From: an uncultured Eubacterium sp.
GTDB taxonomy: Bacteria; Bacillota; Clostridia; Lachnospirales; Lachnospiraceae
Reading direction: 5' to 3'
DNA: 64,000 nucleotides
NCBI GenBank assembly: GCA_910583555.1
Contig: CAJTXO010000009.1
Span: forward strand, 62,001 to 126,000
Both the position numbers and the translations under genes were made by a program. The notes under the pieces are model-generated. The model did not search any database. It worked only from the letters and a program-made list of their open reading frames with translations, and was not told the DNA's origin. Positions 53,201-62,671 of this stretch are shown one piece after another. How positions within the stretch are numbered: the first letter of the stretch is position 1; each line of letters opens with the position of its first letter.

Positions 53201-53830
53201 ATGAAAATCGCAGTTGTTTGTGCAAATGGCAAGGCAGGAAAACTCATTACAAAGGAGGCTGTTGACAGAGGTTTTGATGTAACTGCCATTGTCAGAGGAG
53301 AAAATAAGTCGTCAGCCCCGGGAACGATCACGAAGGATATACTTGATCTAAAAGCGGAGGACCTTGCGGGGTTTGATGTGGTAGTGGACGCATTTGGCGC
53401 TTGGACGGAAGATGAACTCCCGCTCCACAGTATGACATTGAACATATTGTGTGACGCGCTTTCTGGCACAGAGACCCGCCTTCTTGTCGTGGGCGGTGCC
53501 GGCAGCCTTTATGTAAATCCGGAACATACGGCTTGTGTGTCCGACGGCCTCGATTTTCCGGATATGTTCAAACCGTTAGCGGCAGCTATGGCAAAGGCGT
53601 TGTCGGAACTCCGCGGCAGGAATGATGTGAAGTGGACGTATATCAGTCCCGCCGGAAATTTTCAGGCGGAAGGGGAACGAAGCGGTCAGTATATTCTCGG
53701 CGGGGAGGAATTGACATTGAATGAAAGAGGCGAAAGCGTAATCAGTTATGCGGACTACGCGATTGCGATGGTGGATGAGATAGAAAAAGGAGATCATATC
53801 CAGCAGAGGATTTCGGTGGTGAGGAAGTGA
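53201..53830 (+). CDS. NAD(P)-binding protein, NmrA/SDR-like
   Basis: The 209-residue Rossmann protein begins MKIAVVCANGKAGKLITKEAVDRG (GxxGxxG-like), has DVVVDAFGAW and LVVGGAGSLY, and ends with a small helical tail. It matches NmrA/SDR-type NAD(P)H-binding proteins often paired with Rrf2 or MarR regulators. Substrate unknown. Start ATG 53201 preferred over 53195 by spacing. Confidence 0.82.
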   Translation: MKIAVVCANGKAGKLITKEAVDRGFDVTAIVRGENKSSAPGTITKDILDLKAEDLAGFDVVVDAFGAWTEDELPLHSMTLNILCDALSGTETRLLVVGGAGSLYVNPEHTACVSDGLDFPDMFKPLAAAMAKALSELRGRNDVKWTYISPAGNFQAEGERSGQYILGGEELTLNERGESVISYADYAIAMVDEIEKGDHIQQRISVVRK

Positions 53831-53837
53831 GCAAAGT

Positions 53838-54692
53838 ATGAAGAGAAATCTCTTTTATGAAAAACAGATGGAGCAGGCACGCGCATGGATCAAGGAAGCG
53901 GAGGTCATACTGATCGGCGCGGGGGCAGGCGTCTCTACGGCTGCCGGGCTGACGTACAGCGGAGAAAGGTTTACCGATCATTTTGCAGAATTTATCGAGA
54001 AATACGGCACGGAGTATATGCCGGATATGTACGCGGCAGGTTTTTATCCATTTCCCACGCAGGAGGAAAAATGGGGGTACTGGTCAAAACACAGTATGAT
54101 AAACCGATTTCTGCCACCGGCCATGCCTCTGTATCAGAAGCTTTATGAAATGGTAAAAGAAAGGGACTATTTTGTGCTGACGACAAATGTGGATCACCAG
54201 TTTCAAAAAGCCGGGTTTGAGGAGGAGCGTATCTTTGCCACGCAGGGAGATTATGGAAATATCCAGTGCGAGAAGGGGTGCTACCCGAAGGTTTATGATG
54301 CGGAGGAGCTGTTTCGCCGGATGGACCGGGAAAGGACTGGATGCCGGATTCCGTCGTATCTAGTGCCGAAATGCCCGGTGTGCGGCGGCAATATGACGAT
54401 GAACCTTCGGAGCGACCAGTATTTTGTAGAGGATGAAACGTGGCACGAGGCGGCTGGGCGTTATGAAGCTTTTTTGAGGAAATTGAAGCAGAAAAGAAGT
54501 GTACTGTTGGAATTAGGCGTAGGCTTTAACACACCCGGTATTATCAAATATCCGTTCTGGCAGATGACTGCGGAAAACCCGAACACGGTTTATGTCTGTA
54601 TAAACAAGGGAGAGGCTTTTGCGCCGGGGGAGATTGAAGAGCGGTCAATATGTATAAATGGCGATCTTAGAGAGATCTTCTCTCAATTTTAG
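53838..54692 (+). CDS. class M sirtuin (SirTM-like protein ADP-ribosyltransferase)
   Basis: The 284-residue Sir2-fold protein has IGAGAGVSTAAGLTYSGERF, where the FR loop of classical sirtuins is changed; TTNVDHQF instead of TQNVD-LH, so the catalytic His of deacetylases is lost; and CEKGC with CPVCGG for the structural zinc. This pattern is that of SirTM enzymes, which ADP-ribosylate a lipoylated GcvH-like carrier. The macrodomain gene downstream reverses it. No GcvH-L or lipoate-protein ligase is in the window. Confidence 0.82.
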   Translation: MKRNLFYEKQMEQARAWIKEAEVILIGAGAGVSTAAGLTYSGERFTDHFAEFIEKYGTEYMPDMYAAGFYPFPTQEEKWGYWSKHSMINRFLPPAMPLYQKLYEMVKERDYFVLTTNVDHQFQKAGFEEERIFATQGDYGNIQCEKGCYPKVYDAEELFRRMDRERTGCRIPSYLVPKCPVCGGNMTMNLRSDQYFVEDETWHEAAGRYEAFLRKLKQKRSVLLELGVGFNTPGIIKYPFWQMTAENPNTVYVCINKGEAFAPGEIEERSICINGDLREIFSQF

Positions 54693-54776
54693 GGCAGTTA
54701 TTTTATTGCTTTCTTTTGTTTTTGGTGATAATTATGGATATATCTGGTCAGAATGGTTTGGAATCGAATCATAATA

Positions 54777-54818
54777 GAGTCAAAATCGTTTGACACGATC
54801 GACTCGAATTGCTATAAC
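54777..54818 (+). promoter_or_regulatory. promoter with nested palindromes upstream of the macrodomain gene
   Basis: TTGACA (54790-54795), 17-base spacer, TATAAC (54813-54818). The -35 lies inside ATCGTTTGACACGAT (54785-54799), itself inside GAGTC/GACTC arms (54777-54781 and 54801-54805). Confidence 0.7.
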
Positions 54819-54852
54819 ATGAACAGATAATCCTTTTAAAGGAGAGGCGCAT

Positions 54853-54984
54853 TTGTTGCTACAGGAAAGTGAAACGATAGATCTAAAAGAAATTATTGCT
54901 TTTGCTAATTGTAGTGGGAGTAAGCTGTACATTGGCATTCGGGATGACGGCACGATCATGTATCACAACTCCCGATGTGTTTGA
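54853..54984 (+). pseudogene. AlbA_2-type fragment (ATP-binding/Schlafen-like N-terminus)
   Basis: A 43-codon frame from TTG 54853 contains ESETIDLKEI and AFANCSGSKLYIGIRDDGTI, the N-terminal AlbA_2 domain pattern, but it lacks a segment after LKE and stops after about one-tenth of a normal protein. It is a remnant of a larger gene. Confidence 0.6.
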
Positions 54985-55029
54985 TCGGATAAGTTCTCAG
55001 AAAATTAAAAAAAAGAAGGTGTGTGTAAA

Positions 55030-55860
55030 ATGCCCAAAGCGGAAAAGACAGATTTATTTTTGGAAAAATTAAAAGAGGATTCCTTTGATTATAAAAAATG
55101 GGAAACAGGCGGATATAATGGGGAGGAAAAGAAAAATGCCATCCGTTCTCTCATGAATGTCCGAATGCCCGGAGAACTGTCTGAGGAATTGATCAGGCTG
55201 CAGGACGAATATCTGCAGGAAGAACGGAACTCAAAAGGGATCGTCACATTAGCGGATATTCCAACGATCGGGGAACAATTTCACAGCAGATCGGTCCATG
55301 CGGGCAAGGTGTCCCTTTGGCAGGGCGATATCACAAGGCTGGAAGTAGGCGCGATCGTAAACGCCGCGAATTCACAAATGCTCGGCTGTTTTATTCCATG
55401 CCACCGGTGTATTGACAATGCGATCCACAGCGCGGCGGGAATGCAGCTTCGGGAAAAATGTAACCGGATCATGGGGCAGAGGCGGTTGAAGTTTGGCAGC
55501 GATTACGAAGAGCCGACAGGAACCGCTACACTGACACCTGGTTATAATCTTCCATGTGATCATGTGATCCACACCGTGGGACCGATCGTATACGGCGCGC
55601 TGGAAGACAGGCATTGCCGGGAGTTACGGAATTGTTATGAAAATGTTCTGCGCTGCTGTCTGGAGCATGGGATTTCATCGGTTGCATTTTGCTGCATTTC
55701 CACAGGAGAGTTTCATTTTCCTGGTCAGAGGGCGGCAGAAATTGCCTGGAAGGCGGTGGCGGAGTTTTTGGATGAAAATGGCGGGGGTATCGAGAGGGTT
55801 ATTTTTAATGTATTTACGGACCGTGATTTCGGGATTTATGAGAGGCTTTTAATAAAGTGA
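55030..55860 (+). CDS. zinc-containing macrodomain protein, protein-ADP-ribose hydrolase (SirTM partner)
   Basis: The 276-residue protein has a helical N-terminal extension (about 1-85) and a macrodomain with GDITRLEVGAIVNAANSQMLGCFIPCHRCIDNAIHSAAG, in which the Cys and His of GCFIPCH form the zinc site of the Zn-macro class, and CISTGEFHFPGQRAAEIAW near the end. This class removes the ADP-ribose put on by SirTM. Separated from the sirtuin gene by the AlbA_2 remnant and its own promoter. A short gene-free stretch of about 236 bases follows. Confidence 0.88.
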   Translation: MPKAEKTDLFLEKLKEDSFDYKKWETGGYNGEEKKNAIRSLMNVRMPGELSEELIRLQDEYLQEERNSKGIVTLADIPTIGEQFHSRSVHAGKVSLWQGDITRLEVGAIVNAANSQMLGCFIPCHRCIDNAIHSAAGMQLREKCNRIMGQRRLKFGSDYEEPTGTATLTPGYNLPCDHVIHTVGPIVYGALEDRHCRELRNCYENVLRCCLEHGISSVAFCCISTGEFHFPGQRAAEIAWKAVAEFLDENGGGIERVIFNVFTDRDFGIYERLLIK

Positions 55861-56096
55861 AGAAGCCATTTACTTCGTAAGCCTCCTGTAGTAAAATATT
55901 AAGTATCAACGACAGTGAGTTAAATAACGATGCAAAAGCAGATTTATTAAAATGTATAACACTATGATAGTCGAAGGTAAGCGTTTGGAGGGGCTTTCCT
56001 ATACATACAGGAGTCTGGAACGATGGTACATCATATACAGTAAAATTTATTAGGCAACATGACAGATGTATGATCTGTTGAATGGAGGACTGACGG

Positions 56097-57103
56097 ATGA
56101 ATGAAGTAGCAAAAATTGAAAATAATGATATCATGAGTAAATTTGAAAAAACGGACAATATATTAAATGATGTCCAAAATATCATAGAAGTTTCGCAAAA
56201 AGAAGCTTACCATGCTGTCAATACCATATTATCGCAGAGAAACTGGTTAATAGGTATGGAAAAGGTTATGACAGAAGTAATTTATATCATTACTTGCGGT
56301 TTTACAAGGCTTTTCCAAAGATTGTCGACACAACATGTCGACAATCAAATATCAGGCTTTCGTGGTCGCATTATAGAACCTTATTACAAGTACATGATGA
56401 GCAGGCACGTAAATGGTATGAGAAGGAAGCATATGAGCAGACTTGGAGTGTGCGTACTTTACAGAGAAATATAGATACACAGTATTATTATCGATTATTG
56501 CAATCAAAGGACAAAGAGGTTGTGGAACGCGAAATGCGGGAAAAGACAAATGGCTATCAGCAGGATAAATTGGAGTTTATCAAAAATCCGGTAGTTGTAG
56601 AGTTTTTAGGATTGACACCAGATACATCTTTTAATGAGACAAAATTGGAAACAAGTATTATTTCAAATTTACAGAAATTTTTGATGGAGATGGGGAAGGG
56701 ATATGCTTTTGTGGCAAGGCAGCAGCATATTCACACAGAAAAGCAGGATTATTTTATAGATTTAGTATTTTATAACTATATTTTAAAATGTTTTGTGCTG
56801 ATAGATTTAAAAACAAGTCGAATTACCCATCAGGATGTTGGGCAAATGGACATGTATATTCGTATGTATGATGAGTTGAAGAAATCTTCGGATGATAATC
56901 CTACGCTGGGAATTGTTCTGTGCTCTGAAACAGATGAGGATATTGCCAGATATTCTATATTGCATGGAAATGAAAAGTTATTTGCGAGCAAATACAAATT
57001 ATATCTTCCTACGGAAGATGAATTAAGAGAAGAAATAGAAACGCAAAAAGCTATTTTTTATTTACAACAGCAGAAAGAGGAGGATGAGACTGGAGGAAAT
57101 TAG
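56097..57103 (+). pseudogene. broken PDDEXK nuclease-family gene (YhcG/DUF1016 type)
   Basis: Frame 1 (56097-56474) encodes the N-terminus (DVQNIIEVSQKEAYHAVNTILSQRNWLIG), then loses homology. Frame 2 (56294-57103) encodes the rest: FPKIVDTTCRQSNIRLSWSHYRTLLQV, FLGLTPDTSFNE, then QDYFIDLVFYN and VLIDLKTSRI, the D and E-x-K residues of the nuclease core. The switch between frames near 56290 implies a deletion plus frameshift. Intact members are about 340 residues. No expression signs beyond a GGAGG at the first ATG. Confidence 0.75.
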
Positions 57104-57276
57104 AAAACTGTTCCTTCCGTATTGAAAATGGTCTAATTGTATCCAAAGTTTTCCGAGATCGTAGCGGTTATATGAGATTTATCAGAACTTGGAGGGAACA
57201 TATCGGTTGGGATATATGAAATATTGTCAATACAGATACAGTCAATAAAGTCTGGTTTTACGAGGAGGTAATTATT

Positions 57277-59697
57277 TTGACAGCACACATATCGGATGAC
57301 GGAACGGGCAGGGAGGAATCGGTGGCAGAGCACACGGAGAAAACCGTGCATTTGTGCAGGATGAAGGGGAGGCGGTGCGGCATTTCCCAAATCATGTCTT
57401 TATGCGGGATGCTCCATGATATGGGGAAAAACAAAAAAGCGTTTGATGATTATATCCATGCGGATGAAAAGGAAAGAAAAAAGCTGCGTGGGAAAATCGG
57501 ACATGCTTCTACCGGTGCGAAATATTTGTATGACAAATATCATGAAAATAGCGGAAAAATCAAAGTTTTAGTAGAATTGATCACCTATGCGGTAGCCGCT
57601 CATCATGGCGTCTTTGATTGTGTCAATGAGGAGCGGGACGATTTGTTTTCCGCGAAAGTGAGCAGGGTGGAAGACTACGATGAGGCCTGTAACAATGCGC
57701 TCGCAGGCTATTTGGATCAATATGAACCGGATCAGGTATTTGCAGGGGCAAAAGAAGAATTTGATCTGCTGTGGGATAAAATGAAGTATGTTGTTCAAAC
57801 ATTAAGCATCAATACATTAAACATCAATAAGAAACAAATTTTAACAGATTGCCAGTTGTTTCTATTTGCCAGCCTGCAGCGGTTGATGCTATCTATTTTG
57901 ATCGACGCGGACTGGGAAGCGACTTCCGATTTTATGAATGGTGTGGATACGATGGCAAAACAGGGTGGCCCTGACAGCGCGGAAGTGTTTGCGAAGGCTG
58001 AAGAAAACTTTGAGTCATATATGCAGGAACTGCACCGAACTGTTCCTATCTCCCAAATGACGGAAAGAGAAAAGAAGATCATGGAGGGAAGGAACAGATT
58101 GCAGCAGGAATGCGTACAATTTGCCAGACATCCAGCGGGGATTTATTGTCTGTCCATCCCTACTGGCGGGGGAAAAACTTTGAGCAGTCTGGCTTACGCC
58201 CTGGCATATTGTAAGCAGCATAAAGAAACAGAACGTATCATATACGTATCCCCGTATATCAGTATCACAGAACAAAATGCCAAAGTATTCAAAGAGGCGA
58301 CAGGAATGAAGGAATGGGTGCTGGAGCACCATTCTTCCGTGGTCAGGGATTTTGTGGACGGGGAGGAGGATTACCGCAAAAACAGGTTTGTGCAGCAGGA
58401 TATAAACTGGGAGGAGCCTTTTATCTGTACGACATTTGTGCAATTTATGAATACGCTTTTTTCCGATCAGAGCGCATGTGTTCGTCGTATGCACAGGCTG
58501 GTAAACTCGGTGATCATTATTGATGAGGTCCAGTCGATGCCCGTAAAATGCGTACATACATTTAATCAGATGATGAACTTCCTGAACGCGGTCTGCCATG
58601 CAGATATTATACTGTGTACAGCGACCCAGCCGACGCTGCAGAAGACGCCGTACCCGGTATGTTATAGTGAGACGAAAGACATGATAAAAGAAGTGGAACA
58701 CTGGTTTGAACGGTTTGAGCGGGTAAAAATACAGATTCCCGGGACAGGACATAAATATACACTGGAACGTCTGGGAGAGGAAATTCTTGGTCAGACAGAC
58801 CGGTATCAGTCAATTCTGGTCATATTAAATACAAAATCTGCCGTAGGAACCCTATACGATATCCTCAAAGATTCCCCCATACAAGTGGAATATCTTACGA
58901 CAAATTTATGCGCGGAACACAGGAGCGACAAAATAGAGCATATAAAACAAAAGTTAAAGGAAGGGAAGGAGAAAATTGTCGTTATCAGCACCAATCTGAT
59001 CGAGGCGGGTGTGGATATTTCCTTTGAATGTGTGTACCGCTCTATGACGGGACTTGATAGTCTGGCGCAGAGTGCGGGGCGGTGTAACCGAAATGGCGAG
59101 CGGGAGTGCGGGGATCTTTATCTGATCCAGCTGGATGGCGAGAATACTGGAAATATGGAAGAACTGATTCAAAATACCAGAGTTACGGAACAGGTTCTTT
59201 TTGATTATAGGAAAAGTGGTGGCGATGACGATCTGTTGATGCCAAAATGGATGAATCGATATTTTGAGTGTATGTTCAAGTACACAAACGATAAAATGAA
59301 TTTTCCTATCCGACAGAAGGACACGAGCATTATGGAACTTTTAACGAAAGGGTTTACCTATGCGGAGAAAAAGAACGTGATGAACCAGGCGTATAAGACG
59401 GCGGGGCAGGCGTACCGGGTCATAGATGACCGCTCTTTTGGCGTGATCGTGCCGTACAAAAAGGGGAGCGAGCTGATAGACGCGATTGCAGAATCTTCGG
59501 ATGCCGCGGAGATAAAAAAACTGATACGAAAAGCCCAGCGGTATACAGTTAATGTGAGGGAAAACCAATTAAAGAAGTATGACGGGCTCATTCAGTGTGT
59601 GAGTGAAAAGATACCGAATGTATATATGGTCGCGGCTCCGGGTGCGTATAGCGAAGAGAGGGGGATCACACCGGAATGGGAACCACTGATTTTTTGA
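57277..59697 (+). CDS. cas3: CRISPR-associated helicase-nuclease Cas3 (type I-C)
   Basis: The 806-residue protein starts at TTG 57277 after GAGGAGG. It has the HD nuclease domain (H47 D48 in CGMLHDMGK, AHHGVFD) at residues 1-260, Walker A SIPTGGGKTLSS, a DEVQ box (IIIDEVQSMP) instead of DEAH, TATQPTL, and SAGRCNRNG as motif VI. It degrades foreign DNA recruited by Cascade. It is separated from cas5 by a terminator and a 335-base spacer. Confidence 0.94.
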   Translation: MTAHISDDGTGREESVAEHTEKTVHLCRMKGRRCGISQIMSLCGMLHDMGKNKKAFDDYIHADEKERKKLRGKIGHASTGAKYLYDKYHENSGKIKVLVELITYAVAAHHGVFDCVNEERDDLFSAKVSRVEDYDEACNNALAGYLDQYEPDQVFAGAKEEFDLLWDKMKYVVQTLSINTLNINKKQILTDCQLFLFASLQRLMLSILIDADWEATSDFMNGVDTMAKQGGPDSAEVFAKAEENFESYMQELHRTVPISQMTEREKKIMEGRNRLQQECVQFARHPAGIYCLSIPTGGGKTLSSLAYALAYCKQHKETERIIYVSPYISITEQNAKVFKEATGMKEWVLEHHSSVVRDFVDGEEDYRKNRFVQQDINWEEPFICTTFVQFMNTLFSDQSACVRRMHRLVNSVIIIDEVQSMPVKCVHTFNQMMNFLNAVCHADIILCTATQPTLQKTPYPVCYSETKDMIKEVEHWFERFERVKIQIPGTGHKYTLERLGEEILGQTDRYQSILVILNTKSAVGTLYDILKDSPIQVEYLTTNLCAEHRSDKIEHIKQKLKEGKEKIVVISTNLIEAGVDISFECVYRSMTGLDSLAQSAGRCNRNGERECGDLYLIQLDGENTGNMEELIQNTRVTEQVLFDYRKSGGDDDLLMPKWMNRYFECMFKYTNDKMNFPIRQKDTSIMELLTKGFTYAEKKNVMNQAYKTAGQAYRVIDDRSFGVIVPYKKGSELIDAIAESSDAAEIKKLIRKAQRYTVNVRENQLKKYDGLIQCVSEKIPNVYMVAAPGAYSEERGITPEWEPLIF

Positions 59698-59732
59698 GTC
59701 GTAGTCGTCATACATAGACAACCATAAAAAGA

Positions 59733-59777
59733 AATAAGCATCCTTACCAGTCCAAAGAGTAGGATGCTTATTCTTTG
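59733..59777 (+). terminator. hairpin terminator between cas3 and cas5
   Basis: AATAAGCATCCT (59733-59744) pairs with AGGATGCTTATT (59761-59772), followed by TTCTTTG. The remaining spacer to 60031 has an AT-rich segment with TATAAT at about 59971, a possible start point for the cas5 transcript, and nothing else recognisable. Confidence 0.7.
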
Positions 59778-60031
59778 TCATTTTTACTACTGAGGGCAAT
59801 CGGAGAACCAATTCTGATCACTTCTAAGTAAATGATACACCAGAGCTGCTTGTTTTGCAAGTGGCTCTTTTTAAGTATGACAGGCATTCTTGTAAACCAC
59901 ATCCTTGTAGAAAAGCAAATATATATTAGAAAAAATTAGCTTTTTTACTGGATTGCTGTCGTTTTTTGTAGTATAATAAACATATAACCAAAATTTGGGA
60001 ATTATAGTTCAACAAGAGAGGAGGAAGAAGA

Positions 60032-60778
60032 TTGGACAAACCGAATATCATTGAGTACAGTGTGTTTGGAAGATACGCTTTGTTTACGGATCCTCTGTCA
60101 AAAACAGGCGGTGAAAAGTTCAGTTACCAGCTACCAACCTACCAGGCACTAAAGGGAATAACGGAATCGATTTACTGGAAACCGACGTTTACCTGGGTGA
60201 TCGATGAGTGCCGTATCATGAAGCCGATCCAGACGGAATCCAAAGGGATCCGGCCGATCAAATACGGCGGCGGTAATGATCTGGCTTTTTATACGTACCT
60301 GCGGGATGTGGAGTACCGTGTCAAGGCACATTTTGAGTGGAACGAAAACCGGAAGGATTTGGCTCAGGACAGGAATGAGAACAAGCATTATGATATCGCG
60401 AAGAGAATGCTTGAGCGTGGTGGAAGAAGAGACATCTTTTTAGGCGCGAGGGAGTGCCAGGGGTACGTAGAACCCTGTCCAATTGACGAAGGGGAGGGGG
60501 CGTATGACCGTACAAGCCTTTCCTTTGGAATCATGGTGCATGGTATTACTTATCCTGACGAAGCAGTACGGGAGAGCGAGAAGGGGAAACTGACGGTTCG
60601 CCTGTGGAATGCACAAATGGTAAATGGTGTCATTCATTTTCCGCGTCCGGAAGAATGTGAGATCAGACGCGTTCTTCGCGAGGACAAGCAAAAGAGCTTT
60701 GTATTTGGCGAGAACTTTTCCGGGGCAGGAGAGTTTGAGGGAGGTGACGCTTTTGGCGTGGTTGAAGACGTTAGCTGA
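60032..60778 (+). CDS. cas5c: type I-C CRISPR-associated Cas5c
   Basis: TTG start at 60032 after GAGAGGAGG gives a 248-residue protein. The N-terminal RRM with FGRYALFTDPLSKTGGEKFSYQLPTYQALKGI and the KYGGGNDLAFYTYLRDVEY loop match Cas5c/Cas5d, the type I-C protein that processes crRNA precursors in place of Cas6. The end overlaps cas8c by 26 bases. Confidence 0.92.
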   Translation: MDKPNIIEYSVFGRYALFTDPLSKTGGEKFSYQLPTYQALKGITESIYWKPTFTWVIDECRIMKPIQTESKGIRPIKYGGGNDLAFYTYLRDVEYRVKAHFEWNENRKDLAQDRNENKHYDIAKRMLERGGRRDIFLGARECQGYVEPCPIDEGEGAYDRTSLSFGIMVHGITYPDEAVRESEKGKLTVRLWNAQMVNGVIHFPRPEECEIRRVLREDKQKSFVFGENFSGAGEFEGGDAFGVVEDVS

Positions 60779-62666
60779 TACATACGATGTTCATTCTGAA
60801 CTGGCAGGAGTGATCAAAAATGACCAGCCCGTATTGCTTCCGATTTCCCATTCCACGTTTAATGCGCAGATCGAGGTAACGATCGATGAGGATGGGAATT
60901 TTATAAGTGCAAAAAAGCTGGAGAAGGGGTCGGACATCGTTACGATCATCCCTGTGACGGAGGATTCTGCGGCTAGAGGTAATGGTATTCTTCCACACCC
61001 GTTGTGCGATAAACTGTGTTATCTGGCTGGCGATTTTGCGGTTTATACCGGTGACAAGAAGAAAGAAGGCTGTTACGAAGCGTATATGGAACAGCTGGAT
61101 GACTGGGTTCGCTCCGAGTATGTGCATCCGATCGTGAGGTCCATACAGAAATATCTTGAAAAAAGATCCCTGATACACGATCTTATCGAAGATCAAGTAT
61201 TAGTCCTGAATGAGAGCGGTGTGCTTACGGATCAGATCAAACTGCAGGGTTCCGGACAGACCGGAGCAAACGTAAGGTTTATCGTCTATGGAAATGATGT
61301 GCCATATGTGTGGCAGAACAGGGAATTGTATGAGCGGTATGACACGTATTATCAGAATAAGATGGGCGGGACCGAACTCTGCTATGTTTCAGGGAAGGAG
61401 AAAGCCTGCTCGGAGAAGCACCCTTCCAAAATACGAAACAGCGGGGATAAGGCAAAGTTGATTTCAGGTAATGACGAATCAGGTTTTACCTACCGGGGCA
61501 GGTTTGTCTCGAAGGAACAGGCAGTTTCCGTCGGGTACGTCGTGTCACAAAAGGCTCATAACGCGCTGAAATGGCTGATCCAGAAACAGGGATATACACG
61601 GGATGGCTCAGCGGTCGTATGCTGGATGACCAATCGTGATATGCCGGTTCCAGACATGATGAAAGATTCGGTTCATGCTTACGAGGACGTAGATGAATTT
61701 GATTTTGACGCGATAGATGTGATGGGGGCAGCCGGTACGAATCAAAATGATACCGGCAAATATTTTGCTGAACAGTTTAATCATGCGGTCAGAGGGTATG
61801 CCGCTAAGATCAAAGTGGACGATAAGATTGCGGTGATCGCCCTGGACGCGGCGACGACCGGGCGGCTTTCTATTGCTTATTATGATGAAATGGGCGCGAA
61901 ACAATATATGGATGCGTTGTTAAACTGGCAGGAGCATTGTAAGTGGAATCGTTACATCAAGGTGGAAGAGATGAGCGGCGAGAAAAAAGGAATTTCATGC
62001 GAGTGTTCGCCGGCGCCGCGGGATATGGCGCTCGCCGCGTTTGGCGTGCAGAGGTCAAACTGGCTGGAGGCCGATGGAAAATTGATCCGCACGGTTACGA
62101 ACCGTCTGCTCCCGTGTATTACCGGAAAGAGGGCGGAGATTCCGAAGGATCTGATCCGGGCGGCCGCGACAAGAGCCTCTATGCCGCAGACAATGAATGA
62201 TTTCGTGTGGTATAACGATGTATTGTGCGTCGTATGCGCCATGATCCGATTTAATTACGAGAAGGGAGGTAGAACGATGGATCGCTTTTTAGAGGACAAT
62301 GTGGAGGATCGAAGTGTTTTATTTGGGAGACTGTTAGCCGTTTATGACTATATGGAGCAGCAGGCTATGTTCAGACAGGATGAGAGTCGTACCACAAATG
62401 TGAAACGCTACTGGAATGCTTTTAGCAGCAGGCCTTCGAGAACATTTAAAACCATTAAACAGAATATGATTCCGTATGAAAAGAAATTATCTGATTTTAA
62501 ATTAAAGAAGTTTGAGCAGTGGACGGAAGAGATCATGTCACATCTTTCCGTAAATGGTTTTGATAATAAACCTCTGTCCGAGATGTATCTGCCAGGATAT
62601 TATAAGCAGATGGAGTACATGAAACAGGCATTTTATAAAAAGGAAGACAGTACAGAAAAGGAGTGA
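60753..62666 (+). CDS. cas8c: type I-C Cascade large subunit Cas8c (Csd1)
   Basis: About 637 residues from TTG 60753, which follows GGAGGTGACGC inside the cas5 gene. The N-terminus (AWLKTLADTYDV) and segments GRFVSKEQAVSVGYVVSQKAHNALKWL and DAATTGRLSIAYYDEM are typical of Csd1. It recognises the protospacer-adjacent motif and stabilises the R-loop. Confidence 0.92.
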   Translation: MAWLKTLADTYDVHSELAGVIKNDQPVLLPISHSTFNAQIEVTIDEDGNFISAKKLEKGSDIVTIIPVTEDSAARGNGILPHPLCDKLCYLAGDFAVYTGDKKKEGCYEAYMEQLDDWVRSEYVHPIVRSIQKYLEKRSLIHDLIEDQVLVLNESGVLTDQIKLQGSGQTGANVRFIVYGNDVPYVWQNRELYERYDTYYQNKMGGTELCYVSGKEKACSEKHPSKIRNSGDKAKLISGNDESGFTYRGRFVSKEQAVSVGYVVSQKAHNALKWLIQKQGYTRDGSAVVCWMTNRDMPVPDMMKDSVHAYEDVDEFDFDAIDVMGAAGTNQNDTGKYFAEQFNHAVRGYAAKIKVDDKIAVIALDAATTGRLSIAYYDEMGAKQYMDALLNWQEHCKWNRYIKVEEMSGEKKGISCECSPAPRDMALAAFGVQRSNWLEADGKLIRTVTNRLLPCITGKRAEIPKDLIRAAATRASMPQTMNDFVWYNDVLCVVCAMIRFNYEKGGRTMDRFLEDNVEDRSVLFGRLLAVYDYMEQQAMFRQDESRTTNVKRYWNAFSSRPSRTFKTIKQNMIPYEKKLSDFKLKKFEQWTEEIMSHLSVNGFDNKPLSEMYLPGYYKQMEYMKQAFYKKEDSTEKE

Positions 62667-62671
62667 ACGCT

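Noticed and set aside
55861..56096. Possible gene or RNA in the spacer after the macrodomain gene
   Set aside because: No frame with a ribosome binding site, no clear hairpin terminator and no known RNA motif could be supported.
57104..57276. CRISPR repeats near the cas genes
   Set aside because: No direct repeat of 30-35 bases with regular spacing was found here, in the cas3-cas5 spacer or anywhere else in view; the array is presumably to the right.
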